A stretch of 21,282 bases of DNA from a virus: IMG/VR virus record IMGVR_UViG_3300001589_000001, positions 15,811-37,092 of that record. One strand, given 5' to 3'. The translations under genes and the position numbers were made by a program. A model generated the notes under the pieces. It had not been told where the DNA came from, made no database searches, and saw only the letters and a program-made list of their open reading frames with translations. Numbering within the stretch: the first letter of the stretch is position 1; each line of letters begins with the position of its first letter. Below are positions 1 to 3,847 of this stretch, in pieces.

Positions 1-101
1 GGACATTCGGCTGGTTGCTTGATTGCTTCGAGGTTAATCATCTCGATTGGGAACTCCCACTTGTTTAGTATCGTGTCGTTAGATGTAATGATTCCATCCA
101 T
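1..101 (-). CDS. Partial leftward gene of unknown function (5' end only)
   Basis: The first 33 codons of a leftward gene are visible (begins MDGIITSNDTILNKW) and the frame is open to the window edge. The start at 101 is set by AAGGAG followed by AACTAATC before ATG. The same 18 bases cover the start and ribosome binding site of the next gene upstream (410-427), which supports both starts. A second ATG four bases further in is out of frame. Nothing in the visible part identifies a function. It lies downstream of the membrane-protein gene at 224-412 in the same direction and is probably co-transcribed with it. Confidence 0.6.
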   Translation of the reverse strand, partial: MDGIITSNDTILNKWEFPIEMINLEAIKQPAEC

Positions 102-163
102 GATTAGTTCTCCTTAGTTAAAGTTATTGTTACGATGGTGGCATACGAACCCGAGCCATTTGA

Positions 164-183
164 TAGTGAAGCCACGATCACTA
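164..183. other. Small stem-loop between the two left-edge leftward genes
   Basis: TAGTGA (164-169) and TCACTA (178-183) form a perfect 6-bp stem around an 8-nt loop. It lies in the 120-nt gap between the end of the 62-aa gene and the start of the partial gene. No U-tract follows on either strand, so it is not an obvious terminator. It could be a processing or stability element, or chance. Confidence 0.25.
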
Positions 184-223
184 CGATAGTAACGAGGCAC
201 GAGGTAGAAATTTCTGTATGTTC

Positions 224-412
224 TTAACTGCATTTGAATAAGCTCCTCATCTTGAGATAACAATACACTGTGGATACAGACAGTATGTACATTGATACTG
301 TAAATGCTATGACGTTTGCATGACCACCTTCATAAGATGATGCGTCATATGTGATGAATGAAATGATGGCACTTGAAACTACTAGTGCTAGAGCGAGTAA
401 GTTCTTAGTCAT
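224..412 (-). CDS. Small two-helix membrane protein, unknown function
   Basis: This is a 62-aa protein with two hydrophobic stretches, about residues 4-21 (LLALALVVSSAIISFI) and 34-53 (VIAFTVSMYILSVSTVYCYL). They are separated by a short polar loop (YDASSYEGGHAN). A short basic tail follows (KMRSLFK). The topology is two transmembrane segments with a Lys/Arg-rich cytoplasmic end. AAGGAG stands at normal spacing before the ATG. Small two-helix membrane proteins in phage accessory regions can be holins, lysis regulators or superinfection-exclusion proteins. Nothing here chooses between these, and no lysis gene is adjacent in the window. Confidence 0.6.
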   Translation of the reverse strand: MTKNLLALALVVSSAIISFITYDASSYEGGHANVIAFTVSMYILSVSTVYCYLKMRSLFKCS

Positions 413-450
413 GATTAGTTCTCCTTATATATTGTGATGGTAACACATTG

Positions 451-465
451 GTTGCACGATGCAAC
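451..465. promoter_or_regulatory. Operator-like inverted repeat upstream of the 62-aa membrane gene
   Basis: GTTGCA-CGA-TGCAAC is a perfect 6-bp dyad with a 3-nt centre. It lies 39 nt upstream of the start codon of the leftward gene at 224-412. A second dyad, AACACA...TGTGTT (463-480), overlaps it. Position and symmetry fit a repressor or activator site for the leftward promoter. A CATAAT element on the minus strand (473-468) could be the -10 box, but no good -35 is seen. Confidence 0.3.
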
Positions 466-517
466 ACATTATGTTGTGTTTAATTGTAATACTAGAATTA
501 ATTTCGTGAAAGAAAAG

Positions 518-566
518 CATGGGGGTAGCAAGGTCACTGCGTAAAATGACCGAGCGTACCCCCATG
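518..566. other. Compound stem-loop (10 bp + 5 bp)
   Basis: CATGGGGGTA (518-527) pairs perfectly with TACCCCCATG (557-566). Nested inside, GGTCA (532-536) pairs with TGACC (547-551). No U-tract follows on either strand, so this is more likely a structured RNA element or protein-binding cruciform than an intrinsic terminator. Confidence 0.45.
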
Positions 567-577
567 TGAGGCGAACC

Positions 578-617
578 CCCCAGATTACCACCTATAGGGA
601 GGAATAGATGGTTGGGG
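578..617. other. Hairpin presenting an AGGGAGGA loop
   Basis: CCCCA (578-582) pairs with TGGGG (613-617). ACCACCTAT (587-595) pairs with ATAGATGGT (604-612) with a single C-A mismatch. The 8-nt loop AGGGAGGA is Shine-Dalgarno-like. The segment CTATAGGGAGG also resembles the core of a T7 RNA polymerase promoter, but the upstream recognition part does not match. Confidence 0.3.
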
Positions 618-717
618 TGATGATAGATTGTAGTCCAGTCTTTCAGCTTGGACTACTGCTAAACACTAGCCTCGTTGCTCACGGCAGTAATTTGTCAACG
701 CACTCTCAGTGCTAGAC

Positions 718-746
718 AAAAAAAAGGGCAGGATAAACCTGCCCTT
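718..746 (-). terminator. Rho-independent terminator of the leftward 157-aa gene
   Basis: On the minus strand AAGGGCAGG and CCTGCCCTT form a perfect 9-bp GC-rich stem with a 5-nt loop, followed by an uninterrupted U-run (positions 725-718). It starts 13 nt after the stop codon at 760-762. The inverted copy retains the hairpin at 1963-1994 but not the U-run. Confidence 0.9.
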
Positions 747-759
747 CTCTGCCTTTCGT

Positions 760-1233
760 TTACTCGTTAGTGTTTTTAGGTAACTGGATTCTGTTATCGT
801 CACCGAGGATCGCATCGGCATCAGCAAGGACGGCAGAATCAACTTTCTTTGTCTTGCTAGGAGACATTGTCCATCTCTTGCCAGTTACATACTCACATAC
901 AACTTGGTCGTCCTCATGGATTGAATCTAGCTCTGCTAGTTCTGCTTCCATTGAGCGATAAATAAGTATCGCTTGTGCGAGTGCAGTACCCTCGTTCTTA
1001 GAACCTTCTGTCGGACGAGCCTGATCAATCACGCCCTTCTGTTTTGACATAAGGCCGAGCTTGTACTTAATGGCATTGTCAGAGGAGTAGCAAGCGTTCC
1101 TTGCGTTGTTCTCTCTTAGATATTTGAACTCTTCTCCTATTGAGTAGTTTATAACTTGGAGTTTTGCCAACTGACGCTCAGTTGATGGGTCTTGCACTTG
1201 TACTTCTTGGATTTTCTTTTGTGTGTTTGTCAT
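760..1233 (-). CDS. Conserved-looking hypothetical protein, 157 aa, with structured mRNA
   Basis: Protein of unknown function beginning MTNTQKKIQEVQVQ. It is charged and largely helical in character, without signal peptide, membrane segment or recognisable catalytic motif. Two helix-prone, Glu/Ala/Leu-rich parts are near residues 15-45 and 84-106, and a basic stretch (SPSKTKK) is near residue 125. The ATG at 1233 is preferred because GGAG lies 6 nt upstream. An ATG at 1245 would add four residues but has no ribosome site. Amino-acid composition, ribosome site and a terminator right after the stop all argue it is truly coding. A diverged, frame-broken inverted copy lies at 1459-2058, and several RNA helices are shared by the two copies. 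Function is not inferred. Confidence 0.75.
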   Translation of the reverse strand: MTNTQKKIQEVQVQDPSTERQLAKLQVINYSIGEEFKYLRENNARNACYSSDNAIKYKLGLMSKQKGVIDQARPTEGSKNEGTALAQAILIYRSMEAELAELDSIHEDDQVVCEYVTGKRWTMSPSKTKKVDSAVLADADAILGDDNRIQLPKNTNE

Positions 1234-1256
1234 CTTATTCTCCATCTTGGATTAAA

Positions 1257-1276
1257 TACTCAGACAATTCTGAGTA
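1257..1276. promoter_or_regulatory. Perfect 7-bp dyad in the 5' UTR of the 157-aa gene
   Basis: TACTCAG (1257-1263) and CTGAGTA (1270-1276) flank a 6-nt centre, 24 nt upstream of the chosen start codon. It could be an operator or a 5' mRNA hairpin. The homologous stretch in the right arm (about 1484-1504) keeps the CTCAGA-TTGTC sequence but not the symmetry, so the dyad is specific to the coding copy. Confidence 0.4.
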
Positions 1277-1378
1277 TGCCGACGAATAACATAAGCAAAA
1301 TGTATGTCACAAAGAATCGTCTTCAGATGGAGTGCAACGAATCTATGATTCGTATGCAATACACGAACTCCTATTCTT

Positions 1379-1408
1379 TTGACAGTCGGAGACCGAAGCC
1401 AATCAATA
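1379..1408 (+). promoter_or_regulatory. Possible rightward promoter for the structured RNA
   Basis: TTGACA at 1379-1384 is a perfect sigma-70 -35 box. At 17-18 nt spacing the -10 is only ATCAAT or TCAATA, which is poor. It lies in the spacer between the two inverted arms, immediately before the first hairpin of the right arm, where a promoter for that RNA would be expected. The evidence is weak. Confidence 0.25.
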
Positions 1409-1414
1409 ACAAGA

Positions 1415-1436
1415 GCCACCCCTTCTTAGGGGTGTC
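1415..1436 (+). repeat. TTCTTA-loop hairpin module, copy 1
   Basis: GCCACCCC-TTCTTA-GGGGTGTC is an 8-bp stem with one conserved C-U mismatch. It is enclosed by the outer stem AGCCAAT (1397-1403) / ATTGGCT (1443-1449). The flanks (AATAA before, ACTTTTAT after) also resemble those of copy 2 at 2015-2036. With only a short U-stretch after it, it could act as a weak terminator, but nesting inside a second stem suggests an RNA architectural module. Confidence 0.6.
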
Positions 1437-1766
1437 ACTTTTATTGGCTGATGTGCAAATTTTGAATATGTTTTCTTCTGCATACTGACTCAGATTGTCC
1501 TAGGATTTAACCAAGATGGAGAATGACAAACCGCAAAAGGAAATTCGAGAAGTGCGAGTCTCCATCAACTCGAGCGACAGTTGGCAACACTCCCTTTTAG
1601 ACAGGCTCTTCTTTTAGTCAGGAGGAGAAGAGTTCAAATGTCTAAGGGAGTGACGCTAGGGTTGGTTGCCTCTGACAATGCCGTTAAGTCAAGCTACCTT
1701 ATGTCCTAACATAAGGCGTGCTTGACCACGGCTTGTGCCACGGCAGAATGTTACGAGGGTACTGCA

Positions 1767-1839
1767 CTCACACATTCGATTCTTCTCTCAATGGAATACT
1801 AGCAAGGCTAGTTCATTCCATGAGACAATCGAGTGTGAG
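1767..1839 (+). other. Longest stem-loop of the candidate RNA (29 paired positions)
   Basis: Nested helices in order: CTCACAC 1767-1773 / GTGTGAG 1833-1839; TCGAT 1776-1780 / ATCGA 1828-1832; TCTC 1786-1789 / GAGA 1822-1825; ATGGAAT 1791-1797 / ATTCCAT 1815-1821; ACTAGC 1798-1803 / GCTAGT 1807-1812, with loop AAG. The interruptions are small. It is long enough to be an RNase III substrate. The coding copy retains the outer helix (981-976 / 897-892, with a G-U pair), the middle helix (955-947 / 920-913) and the apical CTAGC/GCTAG (939-935 / 931-927). Confidence 0.7.
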
Positions 1840-1851
1840 TTTGTGACTGGC

Positions 1852-1910
1852 ACGATATGGCCTCCTAGCAAGCCAAAGCCATTTGCTTTGTCCTTGCTGA
1901 TGCCTATCGT
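1852..1910 (+). other. Stem-loop of the candidate RNA (21 paired positions)
   Basis: ACGATA 1852-1857 / TATCGT 1905-1910; GGC 1859-1861 / GCC 1902-1904; AGCAAG 1867-1872 / CTTGCT 1893-1898; CAAAGC 1874-1879 / GCTTTG 1885-1890, with loop CATTT. The AGCAAG/CTTGCT helix is also present at the matching place in the coding copy's mRNA. Confidence 0.65.
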
Positions 1911-2014
1911 TCCTTGGTTACTATATCCATTACCTATAAACCTAACTAGTCAACGGAAGACACAGAGATGGGCAGTTATCCTGCCCTTTCTCTGGTCTAG
2001 CACAATAATATAAA

Positions 2015-2036
2015 GCCATCCCTTCTTAGGGATGTC
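2015..2036 (+). repeat. TTCTTA-loop hairpin module, copy 2
   Basis: GCCATCCC-TTCTTA-GGGATGTC. Compared with copy 1 (1415-1436), a C-G pair has become T-A on both sides of the stem (compensatory change), while the loop and the C-U mismatch are kept. The outer stem GCACAA (2000-2005) / TTGTGC (2045-2050) encloses it. It may also serve as a weak terminator before the late operon. Confidence 0.6.
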
Positions 2037-2044
2037 CTTATCAT

Positions 2045-2054
2045 TTGTGCGTTG
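2045..2054 (+). promoter_or_regulatory. TTGTGCGTTG motif, copy 1 (upstream of terS)
   Basis: The decamer TTGTGCGTTG occurs three times on the plus strand (here, 5321-5330 and 8695-8704), each time ahead of a key gene start: terS, the gp6.7-like/portal pair and the major capsid gene. Here it overlaps a perfect TTGACA box. The core GTGCGTTG also occurs on the minus strand at 701-694. Confidence 0.35.
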
Positions 2055-2079
2055 ACAAGTTTTCTAATGGCTCTAAGAA
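2052..2079 (+). promoter_or_regulatory. Possible sigma-70-type promoter for the late operon
   Basis: TTGACA (2052-2057) is followed after 16 nt by TAAGAA (2074-2079), 53 nt before the terS start. The -35 box is perfect and the -10 is moderate. It overlaps the left half of the stem at 2061-2122. Confidence 0.35.
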
Positions 2080-2122
2080 TGGGGGGGAACAAGGGGGGGT
2101 GATTGTTGATTGCCATTAGAAA
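2061..2122 (+). promoter_or_regulatory. Leader stem-loop with two G7 tracts ahead of terS
   Basis: TTTCTAATGGC (2061-2071) and GCCATTAGAAA (2112-2122) are a perfect 11-bp inverted repeat. The 40-nt loop contains two runs of seven G (2081-2087 and 2093-2099) separated by AACAA. The right half of the stem includes the weak ribosome-site region AGAAAGG of terS, so folding could limit TerS translation. Paired G-runs could form two-tier G-quadruplexes or be slippage-prone. Confidence 0.5.
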
Positions 2123-2131
2123 GGTTTAGGT

Positions 2132-2503
2132 ATGGATTTAGCAGGTAAATTGACTTCCCGAGAGATCGCTTTGGTTGATACCCTCGTAGCATCTGGCGGG
2201 AGCATCAAGGATGCTTCGCAGATGGCGGGGTATGCCAAAGGCGAATCGGGAAGAGTGAGTGCCAGTCGTGCTTTGAAGCGACCTCATGTACAACAGTACA
2301 TGATGCAAGCAGTAGCAGACTCCCTTGGAGTCCATGCTACGTCAGCTTGCAGTAGGCTGGTTAGCCTTAGTAGGTCTGCCCGAAGTGAGTATGTCCAACT
2401 CGAGGCGAGTAAGGACATACTGGATCGGGCAGGCTTTAAGGCACCAGACAAGGTCGCTCATCTGCACGCAGGGGAAATTACGGTATCCATAGACCTGAGT
2501 TAG
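2132..2503 (+). CDS. Terminase small subunit (TerS)
   Basis: This 123-aa protein would recognise phage DNA for packaging and load the TerL motor. Residues about 7-60 have the layout of the small-terminase helix-turn-helix domain: LTSREIALVDTLVASGG, then a DASQMAGYAK turn-helix, then SASRALKRPHVQQYM. This is the 'new DNA-binding helix, then K/R-P-x-V' pattern typical of this family. The helical middle (SLSRSARSEYVQLEASKDILDRAGF) would give oligomerisation. It is the first gene of the rightward operon. The ribosome site is weak (AGAAAGG) and partly inside a stem. The family call rests on motif layout and on TerL lying 1.3 kb downstream. Confidence 0.75.
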   Translation: MDLAGKLTSREIALVDTLVASGGSIKDASQMAGYAKGESGRVSASRALKRPHVQQYMMQAVADSLGVHATSACSRLVSLSRSARSEYVQLEASKDILDRAGFKAPDKVAHLHAGEITVSIDLS

Positions 2504-2623
2504 GAGCTAGGGGTGGGGTTGGAAAATAAGTGTAGGGCAACGTAACGGGACTAACATGATGGCTATAGTTAAAAAAGGTACGTTAAAGAGGATATATATT
2601 ATTTTAATGGAGAGGTACGTCTA

Positions 2624-2938
2624 ATGTGCATGGGAGGAGGCGGTGGCTCTTATGTAGCACCACAACCAAAACAAAGATGGTTACAAGACACCTCAAAAGA
2701 GATTATTGTTTCTAAGTACGAACTTTCTGACGAGAACAAAAGACGTAATTCTTTAAGGACTAAGGCTCGTTTACTAGCTAGGAGGCAATTAATGACTCAA
2801 ACTGATGATGGTGGTGGAGATGGCCCTGATTCCTCTGCTGGTGGTGGCAACTCTATTGGTGGTGGTGTAGGCGTTGACTCTGCTGGTGCTGGTGTTAGCG
2901 GTGGACACACTTCCGATACTGGGCATGGCTTCGCATGA
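2624..2938 (+). CDS. Small Gly-rich protein with MC-GGGGG N-terminus
   Basis: This 104-aa protein starts MCMGGGGGSYVAPQPKQ, has a basic middle (about residues 35-57, ENKRRNSLRTKARLLARRQ) and a low-complexity Gly/Asp/Ser tail. GGAGAGG lies 8 nt before the ATG. The MC-start plus Pro/Gly-rich head and basic middle recalls the small virion proteins near the portal in T7-like phages (gp6.7 type, which also starts MC). The gene at 5385 shares this style. Its stop overlaps the next start (ATGA). Function is not established; a minor virion protein is the best guess. Confidence 0.55.
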   Translation: MCMGGGGGSYVAPQPKQRWLQDTSKEIIVSKYELSDENKRRNSLRTKARLLARRQLMTQTDDGGGDGPDSSAGGGNSIGGGVGVDSAGAGVSGGHTSDTGHGFA

Positions 2939-3231
2939 GTACTCCAGCATGGACAAGAAAAGAGGGCAAGAACCCCAAAGGTGGTCTCAACGCCAAAGGA
3001 CGAAAATCCTACAAAAAAGGTACATTAAAAGCTCCAGTAAAGTCGGGCGACAACCCGAGGAGAGCATCGTTCCTAGCTCGAATGGCAGGAAACAAAGGCC
3101 CTGATAGAGATTCTAAGGGCAAACCTACAAGAAAATTATTATCATTAAGAGCGTGGGGTGCATCTAGTAGTGCAGACGCTAGAGCAAAGGCTCGTGCTAT
3201 TTCTAAGCGTAATAAAAATAAGAAAGGATAA
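2935..3231 (+). CDS. Small basic phage protein (MSTPAWTRKEGKNPKGGL family, probably DUF6321)
   Basis: This 98-aa protein is very rich in Lys and Arg. The N-terminal block MSTPAWTRKEGKNPKGGLNA, the middle SGDNPRRASFLARMAGNKGP and the C-terminal LSLRAWGASSSADARAKARAI are, from memory, a pattern recurring in many marine phages. I believe this family is catalogued as DUF6321. No enzymatic function is known. Charge suggests nucleic-acid binding. It overlaps the previous gene by 4 nt (ATGA), implying coupled translation. Confidence 0.7.
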   Translation: MSTPAWTRKEGKNPKGGLNAKGRKSYKKGTLKAPVKSGDNPRRASFLARMAGNKGPDRDSKGKPTRKLLSLRAWGASSSADARAKARAISKRNKNKKG

Positions 3232-3233
3232 GT

Positions 3234-3362
3234 ATGTCTCTTTATAGGAATATTAACAAACGCAAAAAGGCTGGGACATCTCGTTCTAAAGCTAAATCTA
3301 CTGTAACTGCGAGAGCTTATGCTAATATGAAACGAGGCTTTCCTAAGAAGAAGGGTAAGTAA
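3234..3362 (+). CDS. Tiny basic protein, 42 aa
   Basis: A 42-aa protein beginning MSLYRNINKRKKAGTSRSKA and ending FPKKKGK. AAAGGA is well placed before the ATG, and it sits between two coding genes with only 2-nt and 1-nt gaps. It resembles the 'xLYxNIxxRRK' type of very short Lys/Arg-rich protein often found in marine podoviruses and myoviruses. More than a third of residues appear to be Lys or Arg. Function is unknown; nucleic-acid contact is plausible. Confidence 0.6.
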   Translation: MSLYRNINKRKKAGTSRSKAKSTVTARAYANMKRGFPKKKGK

Positions 3363-3363
3363 C

Positions 3364-3591
3364 ATGACCTTAAAGATGGAAATCTCTTATAAGAACAAAA
3401 ATATTGCTAGAGACTTGGCTAAATTAACACGAGACTTACAGATTCAAGCTATGAAGCTTGCTAAGAAGCGTGAGCGTGAGGCTAAAAAGGCGGCAAATGC
3501 TGGTAAAAAGTATACACAATTAGTTAGTAGCGTTGCTGGAAACAAAAAAAGACCTAAGAGTTTAATTACATACGATAGTGCAAGGGGTTAA
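3364..3591 (+). CDS. Small basic helical protein, 75 aa
   Basis: Residues about 10-47 form a long, Lys/Ala/Glu-rich amphipathic helix (RDLAKLTRDLQIQAMKLAKKR...), likely coiled coil, followed by a basic tail. AAGGGT precedes the ATG at 3364. An in-frame ATG at codon 5 is a weaker alternative. It is part of the small basic cluster between TerS and TerL. No family recognised. Confidence 0.55.
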   Translation: MTLKMEISYKNKNIARDLAKLTRDLQIQAMKLAKKREREAKKAANAGKKYTQLVSSVAGNKKRPKSLITYDSARG

Positions 3592-3593
3592 TA

Positions 3594-3800
3594 ATGGAAT
3601 ATGTAGACAACGAAGGAAAGAAATATGTGGGCGATGTTATTAGTATGCCTGACGGACGTATACTTAGTGGAAAAACGTACACATCCGAGTCGAAAAGACT
3701 GCATGAAGTCGAGATTAAGGAAATTGTTTCTACAGTTCCACCTCAGATACCAGTCAGTTCCGCACCAGCTACCAAGAAAAAGTCTAAGAAAGCAAGATAA
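3594..3800 (+). CDS. Small protein, 68 aa, with basic C-terminal tail
   Basis: Begins MEYVDNEGKKYVGDVISMPD, and a beta-hairpin-like core (MPDGRILSGKTYTSESKRL) resembles short phage proteins that carry a 'DGxxxxGxxHxxxSxxL' pattern. It ends in a KKKSKKAR tail. AGGGG lies before the ATG. Its stop codon TAA (3798-3800) overlaps the apparent AUA start region of TerL, suggesting translational coupling. Function is unknown. Confidence 0.55.
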   Translation: MEYVDNEGKKYVGDVISMPDGRILSGKTYTSESKRLHEVEIKEIVSTVPPQIPVSSAPATKKKSKKAR

Positions 3801-3847
3801 TCACAAAATTTAAGTACAAACCTGACGGAGAAGTAGTCAAAAACTTT

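Larger units (their letters stand above)
413..717. other. Gene-free, structure-rich intergenic region
   Basis: No convincing reading frame lies between the 62-aa gene and the terminator of the 157-aa gene. The region holds an operator-like inverted repeat (451-465), a compound stem-loop (518-566), a hairpin with a purine-rich loop (578-617), a hairpin with GTAGTCCA 630-637 pairing to TGGACTAC 649-656, and GCACT-CTC-AGTGC (700-712). The part from 692 rightward belongs to the left arm of the large inverted repeat. The density of perfect stems suggests structured RNA on one strand. Which strand is transcribed cannot be told from sequence. Confidence 0.45.
692..1302 (-). repeat. Left arm of a ~600-nt imperfect inverted duplication (coding copy)
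   Basis: Read on the minus strand, this arm matches the plus strand of 1459-2058 in the same order. Perfect blocks (left/right arm) include: 1237-1250 / 1511-1524 (14 nt, over the start region), 1122-1137 / 1624-1639 (16 nt), 1072-1085 / 1669-1682 (14 nt), 979-995 / 1753-1769 (17 nt), 817-831 / 1890-1904 (15 nt), 709-717 / 1995-2003 (9 nt) and 692-703 / 2047-2058 (12 nt). The match covers the 5' UTR, the whole gene, the terminator hairpin and about 25 nt beyond. This arm contains the intact reading frame. Confidence 0.9.
1397..2050 (+). ncRNA. Candidate large structured non-coding RNA (non-coding paralogue of the 760-1233 transcript)
   Basis: No long frame follows the homologous start; reading stops after about 25-33 codons with indels of non-triplet length. 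Instead the sequence folds into consecutive strong helices: 1397-1403/1443-1449; 1555-1559/1568-1572; 1583-1587/1666-1670; 1588-1603/1639-1652 (14 bp, 2-nt bulge); 1606-1612/1626-1632; 1680-1684/1728-1732, 1688-1694/1720-1726 and 1697-1704/1709-1716 (20 bp in total); the long hairpin 1767-1839; the hairpin 1852-1910; 1963-1968/1989-1994 with 1970-1975/1981-1986; and 2000-2005/2045-2050. So many near-perfect stems in sequence order are not expected of a decaying pseudogene. Size and complexity recall the large ornate phage RNAs (GOLLD, ROOL), but I do not recognise it as a member. Ends are approximate, and expression is inferred rather than seen. Confidence 0.6.
1459..2058 (+). repeat. Right arm of the imperfect inverted duplication (non-coding copy)
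   Basis: This arm is homologous on the plus strand to the minus strand of 692-1302, with perfect blocks up to 17 nt. It carries an insertion at 2004-2046 (hairpin module copy 2) exactly inside the GCAC/GTGC hairpin that in the left arm has only a 5-nt interior. The initiation codon region is altered: GGAG now abuts ATG with a single base between. The frame is broken soon after. Confidence 0.9.

Noticed and set aside
121-205. Possible tRNA in the gap between the two left-edge genes (GGGTTCG on the minus strand)
   Set aside because: A TTC loop-like string is present, but no 5-bp T-stem, acceptor stem or anticodon arm can be assembled.
583-605. T7 RNA polymerase-like promoter (CTATAGGGAGG)
   Set aside because: Only the initiation core matches. 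The upstream recognition half does not, the sequence sits in a hairpin loop, it would transcribe antisense to the 157-aa gene, and no second copy with the same upstream part was found in the window.
770-961. 63-aa plus-strand frame opposite the 157-aa gene
   Set aside because: It is the antisense shadow of the leftward gene: Ser-rich, without a ribosome site.
1192-1488. 98-aa plus-strand frame across the divergent spacer
   Set aside because: It is antisense to the start of the 157-aa gene, has no ribosome site, and crosses the hairpin module.
1735-2013. 92-aa plus-strand frame inside the right arm
   Set aside because: It has no ribosome site. It runs through perfect stems and the terminator-derived hairpin and shares no frame with the homologous coding copy, so it is probably a chance frame in the structured RNA.
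2556-2624. 22-codon frame (starts MMAIVKKGTL) ending in TAATG with the next gene
   Set aside because: Overlap with the next start is suggestive, but there is no good ribosome site and the length is too short to support a gene call.
3774-3800. Programmed -1 frameshift fusing the 68-aa gene to TerL
   Set aside because: The AAA-AAG site is followed by an in-frame stop in the -1 frame (3785-3787), and no later slippery heptamer is present, so a separate non-AUG start is more likely.
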